64,000 bases of DNA from an uncultured Marinifilum sp. (GCF_963677195.1 NZ_OY781918.1:3832923-3896922), one strand, 5' to 3'; positions 24,553 through 33,723 are shown, counted from the first letter of the stretch. Notes: a model not told the origin generated them from the letters alone. Program-made: numbers and translations.

Positions 24553-25431
24553 TCATTTTTGCTTTTCTATCACTATTTCAAGGTGTTGCAAACGTTGCTT
24601 CAAATTATATATCTCCTTATCTTTTTGAATCATGTGTATGGTTAATTCCTCAATCTTCTGTAGTAATTTGGAGTTCATTTCACCCAACGACACGCCATTT
24701 TCTTCTACCTCTTTTTCTGTTGGAATTTCTGGCAGGTGTCCATTTTCATTGATATAATTTTCCAAATCAGATAGCTTCATCAGTTGATAATTGTCTTCAA
24801 AGACAAAGTCAGCCCAATCGGCTTCAACCTTAATTTCTTTGGCACGAATGGTGCCGTTCACTTCAAATTTGTGTGTTGGATTTTTTATTCCTACTCCCAT
24901 ATTCCCTTCTACATAGGGGCTTTTAATTGGAACATTAAAAGACTGCCTATCTCCGGTAATACTTTCCCATATTAACTGATAGTTAGAAGGAGGATTTTCA
25001 TAAACCCAAAACTCTTCTGATCCAGTCGCTTGATAATCAAAAACAGCATAACGACAATAATTACTTTGCCACATCCACAAATAATGATAACCTTCAGGAG
25101 ATTTATAAATTCTCCATTCTACTCTACTTGGATCATTAACATCTCTTCGAGATGCGTCTCCAATTTCAAACAACATTGGCTTTATTCCCCCACGACTTCC
25201 AAATGAGAAAATTGCATAATATTGTGCAGATCCAGTTGTACCATAATCAACCTGAATATTTAAACTACCTGAAAATTGAGAAAATTCGGCTCCATCAATA
25301 GGGTAACGATTTTGAATCTTTGCAATCTTAACCCATTTTCCTTCATAACTAGTTGTTCCCAATTTTTTTTCAAGTGCAAATCCAACTAGTGTGAATTTTA
25401 TTAAAACATATAATAACAATACCTTTTTCAT
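24553..25431 (-). CDS. Fibre-like array paralogue 8 (subfamily B)
   Basis: 292 residues with a signal peptide (LLLYVLIKFTLVGFALE). The unique middle is rich in aromatic residues (YPIDGAEFSQFSGSLNIQVD, YHYLWMWQSNYCRYAVFDYQ) and probably beta-sandwich. The hinge is degenerate (GNMGVGIKNPTHKFEVNG). The constant module reads WADFVFEDNYQLMKLSDLEN, NGHLPEIPTEKEVEENGVSL and EMNSKLLQKIEELTIHMI, with a coiled-coil end (LKQRLQHLEIVIEKQK). Confidence 0.85.
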   Translation of the reverse strand: MKKVLLLYVLIKFTLVGFALEKKLGTTSYEGKWVKIAKIQNRYPIDGAEFSQFSGSLNIQVDYGTTGSAQYYAIFSFGSRGGIKPMLFEIGDASRRDVNDPSRVEWRIYKSPEGYHYLWMWQSNYCRYAVFDYQATGSEEFWVYENPPSNYQLIWESITGDRQSFNVPIKSPYVEGNMGVGIKNPTHKFEVNGTIRAKEIKVEADWADFVFEDNYQLMKLSDLENYINENGHLPEIPTEKEVEENGVSLGEMNSKLLQKIEELTIHMIQKDKEIYNLKQRLQHLEIVIEKQK

Positions 25432-25452
25432 GATTTTCTATTGTTTAGTATT

Positions 25453-26430
25453 CTATTTTTCCTCTAGTGCTTCTAATCTATTTGTAAGGTTCTCATTAAT
25501 CTCTGATTGCTCTTGATTCTCTTTCTTCAATTGGATTACATAAAGCGTTAACTCCTCAATCTTTTGTAGTAATTTTGTATTCATCTCACCTACAGAAATA
25601 CCTTTTTCTTTTACTTCTTTTTCCGTAGGAATTTCAGGAAGGTGTCCATTTTGTTCTATGAATTCTTCCAATTCTGATAATGGCATTAACTGGTAATCTT
25701 CTTCAAAGACAAAATCAGCCCAATCGGCTTCTACCTTAATTTCTTTGGCTCGTATGGTGCCATTCACATCAAGTGGATAATCTGAAGCAGGTGTTAAAAT
25801 TCCCAAGTGACCTTTTTGGTCGAATGGCTTTCCTTTGATATAATCCCAATGCTCATTTTTGTGAGCGTTAATCAACGACTCATCAGGTTGATTTTTAGAA
25901 TTTGGAGCATACACATCATAATAAGCCAATTCATGATCGAATATTAATTCATCTGTAGAATAACATACTTGCAAGTGCGATGCCTTATCGGACTCGTAAT
26001 GATATGCAAAACCACCTCCTCTCAACCATACAACAAACCCCTTTCTATGCATAGCAATTGATGCTCCGCCAAAGGTGGTGTGATACGTTTGCCTTAAATC
26101 CATTATACGCCAATCGTAAGTAGAGCCCCCCCAACCTCCATAGTTTACATCAATTTCAAGCGTTAATCCACCACAATGAGTTGGACTTAAAGCTTCAGGA
26201 CCTGCTTCATTATAGGAACGATATATTTTTAGTCGATTAATTTTATTCTGACCTCCATACTTAAATACAACCGGATAGTAAGTATTCATATCTCCATTTA
26301 CCACAAATGATCCTCTGTACCTCTGAATTGCAATAAGTTCTTCACCTCCTGTCATTTGTCCATAAAGCTTCACTGATTGTAGAAGTACAATTAGATAAAG
26401 TAATCCTAAAAAAGTAACTCTTAAAATCAT
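25453..26430 (-). CDS. Fibre-like array paralogue 7 (subfamily B)
   Basis: 325 residues; the signal peptide is LGLLYLIVLLQSVKLYGQ. The unique middle contains RYRGSFVVNGDMNTYYPVVF, a Gly-rich strand region (LEIDVNYGGWGGSTYDWRI) and a fiber-like surface segment. The GIGT motif is reduced to GHLGILTPASDYPLDVNG. The constant module is WADFVFEEDYQLMPLSELEE, GHLPEIPTEKEVKEKGISV and EMNTKLLQKIEELTLYVI, then a coiled coil ending LTNRLEALEEK. Confidence 0.85.
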   Translation of the reverse strand: MILRVTFLGLLYLIVLLQSVKLYGQMTGGEELIAIQRYRGSFVVNGDMNTYYPVVFKYGGQNKINRLKIYRSYNEAGPEALSPTHCGGLTLEIDVNYGGWGGSTYDWRIMDLRQTYHTTFGGASIAMHRKGFVVWLRGGGFAYHYESDKASHLQVCYSTDELIFDHELAYYDVYAPNSKNQPDESLINAHKNEHWDYIKGKPFDQKGHLGILTPASDYPLDVNGTIRAKEIKVEADWADFVFEEDYQLMPLSELEEFIEQNGHLPEIPTEKEVKEKGISVGEMNTKLLQKIEELTLYVIQLKKENQEQSEINENLTNRLEALEEK

Positions 26431-26442
26431 ATTCTTGCGTTT

Positions 26443-27417
26443 TTAGTTTGATCGTTCAATTTTATCCAGACGTTTATTTACATCCTCTAATTGCTTTTGT
26501 AATTGCAAAATGTAAAGTGTTTGTTCCTCGACTTTCTGCAACAATTTAGAATTCATTTCGCCTAATGAAATTCCATTTTCTTCTACCTCTTTTTCTGTAG
26601 GAATCTCAGGAAGGTGTCTATTTTCATTGATGAATTCTTCCAATTCGGATAGTTTCATGAGTTTGTAATTATCTTCGAAGACAAAGTCGGCCCAGTCAGC
26701 CTCTACTTTGATTTCTTTGGCACGAATAATGCCATTTGCGGCAAGCGCATATTCATCTTTTACACTTGTACCTATTGCAACATTACCTACAAATTGTCCT
26801 TTAGTATATAGATGTGTGTGTTCTGGTGTTGGCGTATATATTTCACCAGAAGTTGAACCATTAACAGGGGATTCCAAATAAGTTATTGGGCTATCAAAAC
26901 CACCAGTTTGTCTAATTGTCACTTCCATTTCTCTCCAATGCTGCTTCTGTCTTACCTGCAATTCATATTCTCCAGTTCCTATCTTAACCAAACGAACAAA
27001 GTCAGAGACAGGACCACTAATCAGTCCATCATCATTGTCATTTGCAACAGAACTACTTCTTCGGGCTGAAACAAAGAAGAGCATCTTTTGCCCCAATACT
27101 GAACTACCATAATTTGAACCTACATTAAATATTTCTACTTCAAAACTTGCACATCTCCATGGAGCATTTGCTAATTGAATATCTGCAACTTTCTTCCATT
27201 CCAAATCGGTTCCTCCTCCCCATCTCCAACGGTATATGGCATGTTGATTCGAGAATTTAACCGTCCGTTTGTTAACTTCTATTCCATGAGCCGGAGTTGC
27301 TGTACCAATCCCTAAATTGCCATTGATTGTGTAATCGCCTTCTACCTGGTATTGTGCATGAGAGATACCTACCAATAGGAGAAAGTAAAATGTAATAAAT
27401 AGAATTTTTCTTAACAT
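26443..27417 (-). CDS. Fibre-like array paralogue 6 (subfamily B)
   Basis: 324 residues with a signal peptide (ILFITFYFLLLVGISHAQ). A GIGT hinge occurs immediately after the signal (NGNLGIGTATPAHGIEVN), followed by a variable domain (YRWRWGGGTDLEWKKVADIQ, WRCASFEVEIFNVGSNYGSS) and a second, divergent hinge (NVAIGTSVKDEYALAANG). The constant module matches its neighbours (WADFVFEDNYKLMKLSELEE, EMNSKLLQKVEEQTLYIL). The variable domain is similar in layout to that of paralogues 8 and 11. Confidence 0.85.
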   Translation of the reverse strand: MLRKILFITFYFLLLVGISHAQYQVEGDYTINGNLGIGTATPAHGIEVNKRTVKFSNQHAIYRWRWGGGTDLEWKKVADIQLANAPWRCASFEVEIFNVGSNYGSSVLGQKMLFFVSARRSSSVANDNDDGLISGPVSDFVRLVKIGTGEYELQVRQKQHWREMEVTIRQTGGFDSPITYLESPVNGSTSGEIYTPTPEHTHLYTKGQFVGNVAIGTSVKDEYALAANGIIRAKEIKVEADWADFVFEDNYKLMKLSELEEFINENRHLPEIPTEKEVEENGISLGEMNSKLLQKVEEQTLYILQLQKQLEDVNKRLDKIERSN

Positions 27418-27420
27418 TAC

Positions 27421-28490
27421 TTATTGGTTTAATTGTTTTTTAAGCTGTTCTATTTCCTTGTTTTGGGATTTCAGAACTTGTAAAATTTGATCTTGTGTTT
27501 CTTGTAATTGATTGTTTCTTTTTTTCTCAAAATCCAGACTTTGGTTCTGATCAATAATGTACAAGGTCAACTCCTCAACTTTTTGGAGCAATTTGGAATT
27601 CATCTCACCTAAGGATATCCCATTCTCTTCCACTTCCTCTTCTGTAGGAATTTCTGGCAGGTGACCATTTTCATTGATAAAATTTTCCAGTTCGGATAGC
27701 TTCATCAACTGGTAACCTTCTTCGAAGACGAAGTCTGCCCAATTGGTTTCTACCTTGATTTCTTTGGCTCGGATGGTGCCATTAACAGCCAATTTTGAAT
27801 TTTCAAAATCACTAGTTCCTATGCCTAACTGACCACTTCGGCTCAACTCCATTAATGTTGATTCTTCATGACTAGCAGGTTCTCTACATTTCCATTGAAA
27901 AATTGAGTAATGATCCCTTGAATCAATTCGAAAAGCTGCTCCTACATATTGATTATTTCGGTTAGCTTCACGAAAATTCAAACTCATATTAAACAATGGA
28001 GTCTGTCCACCCACTTCTGTTATAAGTCCCATCGGAAGTTCTGCACTAGATATTTGAATATTTCCAGACACATCTAACTTCGACAATGGATTATCCGTTC
28101 CTATACCAACATTCCCCAAAAAGTTTAAATCTCCATTTTAATTTGCCAGTAATTACTAAGGTCAAGGTCAGCTACTTGTAGTTCATCCATATTACCCGAA
28201 TGCCAAAGTCGGTTCCAATTTCCCCATTGATTGCTGAACTCACCTCGTATAAATAATTCCGATTCCATTCCTGCACATGGCATAAATATTTGCCCTGAAT
28301 ATCTGGAATCGAAAAATTTAAATGTAAATCCAGAACCATAGTTATAACCAGGTCTATTCGCTGGTTGCCACCCAGATTTAAAAATTTGAGTTTCATTAAA
28401 ATTAAGATTCAACACATTAGTCTGTGTATACTGTGCTCGGAGTGACAGAAAGAAAAAGGAGCATAGAATTAGTAACAGTATTTTTTTCAT
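27421..28490 (-). pseudogene. Fibre-like array paralogue 5 (subfamily B), split by a one-base frameshift
   Basis: 28125-28490 encodes a signal peptide (LLLILCSFFFLSLRAQ) and a fibre-head domain, ending WQIKMEI and stop. 27421-28119 begins MGNVGIGTDNPLSKLDVSG without a signal. Adding one A to the four-A run on the minus strand (28136-28139) would restore IKNGDLNFLGNVGIGT across the junction, the normal hinge of this family. I therefore read them as one gene with a deletion in a short A-run. The constant module is WADFVFEEGYQLMKLSELEN and EMNSKLLQKVEELTLYII, with an unusually long coiled coil ending LKKQLNQ. Could also be a sequencing error. Confidence 0.8.
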
Positions 28491-28499
28491 TTTATGGTA

Positions 28500-29297
28500 T
28501 TATTTATTTTGAAGCTGATTAATTTGTTGTGTGAGTTCTTTAATCTTCGATTCCTGAGCATCCAATCGTTGATTTTGTTCTAAAAGGTAAAGGGTCAACT
28601 CTTCGATTTTTTGTAGCAATTTTGCGTTCATCTCTCCAACAGAGATTCCTTCTTCTTTAACTTGTTTTTCAGATGGGATATCGGGAAGGTGTTTGTTTTC
28701 ATCGATAAATTCTTTCACTTCAGAAAGACTGCGAAGTTGATAATCATCTTCGAAGACAAAATCAGGCCAAGTGGTAGATTGTTTGATTTGAAGCTCTTCT
28801 GCAATTATTTTTCCATCAACAGATAGACGATAGCCAAAAGGAAGATTGCCTGATCCAACACTGACACCTCCTCCTAATCCATTTCCATGAAGAATCATTA
28901 CTTCATTTCGATTGGCATTTACTCCACCACCAGTTTCAGTATCCGTATTCACCAACCTGAATACCATCCGATTTGAAGCCTCATCATTTCTATATTCATA
29001 AATTGCTTCAGTATCTTGAATGAAAGTATATACAGCCTCTCCATTATTAACATTTCTTTTAATTGCAAATGGTCTATTATCTTCAACTTCCCGGCTATAA
29101 TTGGCAAATGTATTACCAAATGATGCAACTGGTATACCTGCGGATTCATTTGTTCTTACATCTAATGGAGTAAATGGTGAAGTTGTACCAATTCCTGTTC
29201 TCCCACTAGCGGGAAAAAGGTTAGACTGTGCATGAGTAATTTCAGAATAAATTATTGCACATACAAAAAGTGCGATACTTGTCAGTTTTGATACCAT
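28500..29297 (-). CDS. Fibre-like array paralogue 4 (subfamily C)
   Basis: 265 residues with a signal peptide (TSIALFVCAIIYSEITHAQ). A GIGT hinge lies right after it (GRTGIGTTSPFTPLDVR). The middle is hydrophilic (FAIKRNVNNGEAVYTFIQD), and a second hinge is degraded (VSVGSGNLPFGYRLSVDG). The constant module reads WPDFVFEDDYQLRSLSEVKE, NKHLPDIPSEKQVKEEGISV and EMNAKLLQKIEELTLYLL, with a strong heptad end (IKELTQQINQLQNK). Confidence 0.85.
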   Translation of the reverse strand: MVSKLTSIALFVCAIIYSEITHAQSNLFPASGRTGIGTTSPFTPLDVRTNESAGIPVASFGNTFANYSREVEDNRPFAIKRNVNNGEAVYTFIQDTEAIYEYRNDEASNRMVFRLVNTDTETGGGVNANRNEVMILHGNGLGGGVSVGSGNLPFGYRLSVDGKIIAEELQIKQSTTWPDFVFEDDYQLRSLSEVKEFIDENKHLPDIPSEKQVKEEGISVGEMNAKLLQKIEELTLYLLEQNQRLDAQESKIKELTQQINQLQNK

Positions 29298-29304
29298 TTT
29301 TTAT

Positions 29305-30366
29305 CTAATGTTTTAAATTTTCTAATTGAGAAACTTTAGTTTGAAGTGTATTTATTTGTTCTTGCTGTTGGATGATGTAAAGGGTCAGCTCTTCTATTTT
29401 TTGAAGTAATTTTGCATTCATCTCACCAACAGAGATGCCTTCTTCTTTCACTTGCTTTTCTGAAGGAATATCAGGAAGATGTCTGTTCTCTTTTATAAAA
29501 TTGTTCACTTCTGAAAGAGTGCGGAGTTGGTAATCATCTTCGAAGACAAAGTCTGCCCAATCAGATTCAACCTTTACTTCTTTGGCTCGTATTTTTCCAT
29601 TTACTGCCAAAGGAAATTCTGATGAACTTGCTGTTTTAATTCCCAGATTTCCATCTACACTTAAATCACCTGCCAGTTGCGTTTCATTATGGATACCCAA
29701 CAAGGCTGCAATGGATGGTTCATTGCCATTTACTTCATCTACACGTGGTGCATAAAAATATTGACGATCGTTCGTATTGGTATCGTAGTAGAGATATGTT
29801 CTGTGTTTTGCGGAAGTGGCTGAAGACGGAAACTTAAAATCTGTAAAACCAATTACTTTTTCACCAGTTTCTCCATCATAAAGACCTCCATAATTACTTG
29901 TAGATGGATCATTACTGGCATGGATGTAGCCTACCAAAAGATACCATTTACCTAACACAGGAGGGTCACCATGCCAAAAATATGGGTTACTGGTTGATAT
30001 TCCATTTAACCTCAAAACATAATCTGGATAACAATAGCATCCTAAATATGTGTGCCCACTATAAGAGTTAGTTTTCTTAATCCATACTGAAAAACGATAC
30101 ATTTTAGTATGATTAATAGAAAATGAAGCTGTATTCCATCCTCCATCGCCATTGCTTCCAGAATCTGGTATTGCTTTCCAAAGAAGCGATCTGGTTCCAA
30201 AAGGATCTTCTCCCCATTCTCTCACATTTTCAGCATTACTACCATTCTGAGAAAAACTTCCAATGCTTCCATTTCCAACAGTCCACTGGCCTGGATCAAT
30301 TAAATTTTGTGCGTTGGCTGAAATAAGAACAAACAGGGATATAAATGTTGTAATAAGAAATTTCAT
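29305..30366 (-). CDS. Fibre-like array paralogue 3 (subfamily C), jelly-roll-like head
   Basis: 353 residues, signal peptide ending VLISANAQ. The middle of about 190 residues looks like a carbohydrate-binding jelly-roll: RSLLWKAIPDSGSNGDGGWN, MYRFSVWIKKTNSYSGHTYL, KWYLLVGYIHASNDPSTSNY, FTDFKFPSSATSAKHRTYLY. Comparable segments occur in phage and R-body-like fibre proteins. The hinge is shortened (GNLGIKTASSSEFPLAVNG). The constant module is WADFVFEDDYQLRTLSEVNN and EMNAKLLQKIEELTLYII. The gene starts 19 bases after the upstream member. Confidence 0.85.
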   Translation of the reverse strand: MKFLITTFISLFVLISANAQNLIDPGQWTVGNGSIGSFSQNGSNAENVREWGEDPFGTRSLLWKAIPDSGSNGDGGWNTASFSINHTKMYRFSVWIKKTNSYSGHTYLGCYCYPDYVLRLNGISTSNPYFWHGDPPVLGKWYLLVGYIHASNDPSTSNYGGLYDGETGEKVIGFTDFKFPSSATSAKHRTYLYYDTNTNDRQYFYAPRVDEVNGNEPSIAALLGIHNETQLAGDLSVDGNLGIKTASSSEFPLAVNGKIRAKEVKVESDWADFVFEDDYQLRTLSEVNNFIKENRHLPDIPSEKQVKEEGISVGEMNAKLLQKIEELTLYIIQQQEQINTLQTKVSQLENLKH

Positions 30367-30385
30367 AGATTATTATATTTTTAAA

Positions 30386-31372
30386 TTAAGGTTTAGAGGA
30401 TTTTAACAGTAAAACTTCCTTCTGTAAGTCTTCTATTTTTTTGTTTTGATCTATAAGATATAAAGTGAGCTCCTCAATTTTTTGTAACAGTTTTGCATTC
30501 ATCTCTCCAACAGAGATTCCTTCTTCTTGTACTTGTTTTTCAGATGGGATATCGGGAAGGTGTTTATTCTCTTCGATAAATTCTTTCACTTCAGAAAGGC
30601 TGCGAAGTTGATAATTATCTTCGAAGACAAAATCGGTCCAAGAGCTAACATCCAATACTTTAATTTCTGAAGCTGCCATTGATCCTTTAACTGCTAATTT
30701 GTATCCATAGGTATTTTTTGTTCCTATACCTACATTACCATTCACGTTAAGTCGCATAACGTGATTAAAGTTTGACAACCCGTATGCCAGATCACTGGTT
30801 CCCCATGTTCTTCCATAAAAATCGAGATTACTAACTCCTCCTGATTCCATTGTAAGAATCATTCCTGAGGCTGAACTTGAAGCTGACCAAACAGGTTTAA
30901 ACTTGCTTACATCTGATTCATCTATAATGGCATTAAATCCAATTATAGCAGAATTGTTAATGGTTTCTCTTTCATTTATTTCAATGTAATCCCCAATCCT
31001 TAATCCATTGTTAGCACCAAGAGATTTACCAATATCAAGTCTTGATCTGGGAGTAGAGTATTTAACTCCAACATTTCCATTTGCCAAAAAATAAAGAGAT
31101 GCATTATTGTATTTTTTCCCAATCCAACCATAATTATAGGTTGAAACACCATTGGCGGCATCTCCCTGTGCACCCAATCCAAAAAAGTATTTAGAACCGT
31201 CTTCATTTGCTATTCTGAAACCTCTAGACCAACCACCATTATAGCTTGTAAAATTAGCCTTGAGCATTATGCCATAAGATGGAGATCCCATGTTAGAAAT
31301 AATATCTTGTGCATTTGCAGTACTTTGAAATACTACACTTAGAATTACTGAAAAAAAGAATTTAACTTTCAT
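30386..31372 (-). CDS. Fibre-like array paralogue 2 (subfamily C)
   Basis: 328 residues with a signal peptide (FFSVILSVVFQSTANAQ). The middle resembles tail-fibre shafts, with several turns of NGNVGVKYSTPRSRLDIG and NGNVGIGTKNTYGYKLAVKG type and Gly-Asn-rich strands between. The constant module is WTDFVFEDNYQLRSLSEVKE, NKHLPDIPSEKQVQEEGISV and EMNAKLLQKIEELTLYLI, then a coiled coil (KIEDLQKEVLLLKSS). Confidence 0.85.
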   Translation of the reverse strand: MKVKFFFSVILSVVFQSTANAQDIISNMGSPSYGIMLKANFTSYNGGWSRGFRIANEDGSKYFFGLGAQGDAANGVSTYNYGWIGKKYNNASLYFLANGNVGVKYSTPRSRLDIGKSLGANNGLRIGDYIEINERETINNSAIIGFNAIIDESDVSKFKPVWSASSSASGMILTMESGGVSNLDFYGRTWGTSDLAYGLSNFNHVMRLNVNGNVGIGTKNTYGYKLAVKGSMAASEIKVLDVSSWTDFVFEDNYQLRSLSEVKEFIEENKHLPDIPSEKQVQEEGISVGEMNAKLLQKIEELTLYLIDQNKKIEDLQKEVLLLKSSKP

Positions 31373-31387
31373 TTAAATATAGCAGGC

Positions 31388-32095
31388 TTAATTTGATGAG
31401 TTTTTTAATTGTAGAATTTCCTCTTGCATCTCTTCCATTTTTTTATTCTGCTCAAGTATGTACAAAGTGAGCTCCTCAATTTTTCTAAGCAATTTAGCAT
31501 CCATGTCCGCCAGAGATATCCCTTTTTCCTCCACTTCTTGTTCCGAGGGGATATTTGGCAAATGACCATTCTGATTGATATAGGTTTCCAGATCTTTCAG
31601 GCTCATTAATGAATAGTTGGGCTTGAATACATAATCAGGCCAGCCAGTAGCTATAACTTGAACTTCCTTTGCATTTATTTTTCCATTTACGGATAGTTTT
31701 GCAGTAGGAGAATTGGTTCCAATTCCAATATTTCCTGTTCCCTTCACAATCATTAAGTGCTTAAAAATGTCATTCTTCCCTGTTGCACCAAATATTATTG
31801 AACCATCCGTTGTGTTATCATTAGAGTCTGTCATTTCAAAAACATAAGCATCACTCCAATTTGTACCTCCTCCTAAAGAGGAACTTTGTCCTGGATCCTG
31901 TTTATAAATCTTCAGTCCATTTTCAGCACCTATTCCACCAATAGATAGTACATTTGAGTAATTTGAATTATCGGTAGGATAATCTCCACCATATTGTGCT
32001 CTGGTATTCAGGTTGATACTTGTAGCTTCGATGTGTTGTGCTTTTATTGAAGCAGTTGCTACTAAGAGAAATAATGCAATTGTAATCTTTTTCAT
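31388..32095 (-). CDS. Fibre-like array paralogue 1 (first gene, divergent subfamily D)
   Basis: 235 residues from the ATG at 32093-32095, which directly precedes the signal peptide (MKKITIALFLLVATASIKAQ); an in-frame GTG lies 21 bases upstream. Middle of about 100 residues, then GNIGIGTNSPTAKLSVNGK. The constant module is the most divergent of the array (WPDYVFKPNYSLMSLKDLET, NGHLPNIPSEQEVEEKGISL, DMDAKLLRKIEELTLYIL), with a heptad-rich end (KKMEEMQEEILQLKNSS). As the first gene after the AT-rich spacer it should lie nearest the promoter of the series. Confidence 0.85.
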   Translation of the reverse strand: MKKITIALFLLVATASIKAQHIEATSINLNTRAQYGGDYPTDNSNYSNVLSIGGIGAENGLKIYKQDPGQSSSLGGGTNWSDAYVFEMTDSNDNTTDGSIIFGATGKNDIFKHLMIVKGTGNIGIGTNSPTAKLSVNGKINAKEVQVIATGWPDYVFKPNYSLMSLKDLETYINQNGHLPNIPSEQEVEEKGISLADMDAKLLRKIEELTLYILEQNKKMEEMQEEILQLKNSSN

Positions 32096-33108
32096 GTTCA
32101 CTTTATTGTTTTTCACTTTTAAATGTATTTCAATCTATCTTTTTATAGTTTTCAGTTTTCCTAACTAAAGAGTACTTTCTTTTTAATTCAATTACAGACA
32201 AAGCGAATCCTCTTCTTCATCTCCCTCATCTTCCTACAATAAGTCTAAAATTATGATATCACTAATGCTTTCAAATCTTCTTTAATTTATAATGATTTTC
32301 GAGATTACACATTTCATAACATCAGAATAATTTCAATATTTATTTTACTTGATACTTTTTATTAAATAATATTTTTTTTACATACATTCATATATATTAC
32401 TTTATTCTTATAATTTCTAAAAGGTAACCCAGCATATTATTATTTTTATCAACAAATCAACTATTTAGATTAATTATATTTAAAGAAATACTTATTACAT
32501 CTTAATTATAAGATACATATAGAATAAGTCTTCAATAAATAATTTTACATGATTTCCTTATTATAATATCACATAAAACATACATTTCAACAATAATAAT
32601 AGATTAACATTTGAATAGTTTTACTAATTAACAAGATTAAATTAATCAATAGATAAACTTTACCTAACTATATTCCATCATAAATAAAATTGACATGATT
32701 TTTAAAATCACTATTATCATCAATCAAGTCAAACTATTATTTTATGTTATTATTACTTATTCATCAAGTCTTAAAATTGACAATTACTGGAGAAACGATT
32801 GAAGAGGAGTTGATTCAAAAATGACATTACATCCAAATGACACTTTATTAAAGGAAGGAGGAATATGAAGTACTATTTTTATTAAAGAATATACATCAAT
32901 CCATAATTTAAATAGAATTGATGCTTTTACAAGCAGAGAGAGCTCTTGAAATTAGATACAATCTGAAAATAGAAACAGCCTCAGATTACATATATCAGGC
33001 TAAACTACTTTAATAACAAAATGGAATGATCTTTTAACTCAAAGAACTCTCTTTTGATCTAAGAATACTTTTATTATTAAATTATTTTAACACTAAAAAA
33101 ATACATTT
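32096..33108. other. Very AT-rich spacer upstream of the fibre-like array
   Basis: About one kilobase without any gene I can support, and visibly richer in A+T than anything else here. It should contain the promoter of the 21-kb minus-strand series. A 30-codon open frame at about 32921-33013 (MLLQAERALEIRYNLKIETA) may be a decayed remnant. No repeat array or tRNA is visible. Confidence 0.6.
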
Positions 33109-33723
33109 ATGAATATCGAAGAAAGCAATACGATACTATCCTTTTTTTCAACAATTTTAGCAATACCAATTGCTATTTATACTATTATTAGTGTAGCAAA
33201 TAAAGTTTTGAAAAAATACGATCAAAATAAATTAGAACAAAAATTAAAAATTTTAGAAAGGCAAAGAAACTCAAATAATGATACATTACTGGATAAATAT
33301 GCTCACGACCAAATTAAAGCATTGAAGTTTAAAATTATAACAGAATGTAATTATAATCAAACCAATAATTTACTTTTCAACCATTGTATGACAATAAATG
33401 AAAATTGGATAAACTGGAAAAAATGTAAAAGAATAAAGAATTATTTCGAAACAAAGAACAATGCTCTAATTATTAAATTCAACCTGTTTCATAAACTTGC
33501 ATTACATTTAAGTATATATTATTTTTTCTTTTGCATTTTACTAATAATGGCAGAGGCAATATTGGTATTGGCTTATGATATAAATAACTTTATTAATTTT
33601 CTTGGCTTCTTGTTAATCGTAATGTTATCTGTTCCGCTAATAATATTTACAAATAATATTATAAACGACCTTCGCCTACTTAATAAACTTTCAAAAAGAA
33701 AAGATTTATTACTAAAGCAATAG
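33109..33723 (+). CDS. Membrane protein of unknown function
   Basis: 204 residues. One hydrophobic helix lies near the N-terminus (ILSFFSTILAIPIAIYTIIS). A charged, mainly helical central region of about 90 residues follows, then two helices at about 125-150 and 160-185 (ALHLSIYYFFFCILLIMAEA, FINFLGFLLIVMLSVPLIIF). I recognise no family. It is AT-rich and transcribed away from the array, ending at a 14-bp palindrome and a terminator. A phage-defence or envelope role is possible, but nothing in the sequence shows it. Confidence 0.65.
   Translation: MNIEESNTILSFFSTILAIPIAIYTIISVANKVLKKYDQNKLEQKLKILERQRNSNNDTLLDKYAHDQIKALKFKIITECNYNQTNNLLFNHCMTINENWINWKKCKRIKNYFETKNNALIIKFNLFHKLALHLSIYYFFFCILLIMAEAILVLAYDINNFINFLGFLLIVMLSVPLIIFTNNIINDLRLLNKLSKRKDLLLKQ

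Noticed and set aside
28136..28139. Programmed frameshift or phase variation at the A-run
   Set aside because: A run of four is too short for typical slippage and no stimulatory structure is visible; a lesion is the simpler reading.
19081..32095. Diversity-generating retroelement
   Set aside because: No reverse transcriptase, template repeat or accessory gene in the window; variety among heads is between whole domains, not at adenine positions.
19081..32095. Phage tail or prophage region
   Set aside because: Every member has its own secretion signal, and no structural phage genes, lysis genes or portal are present.
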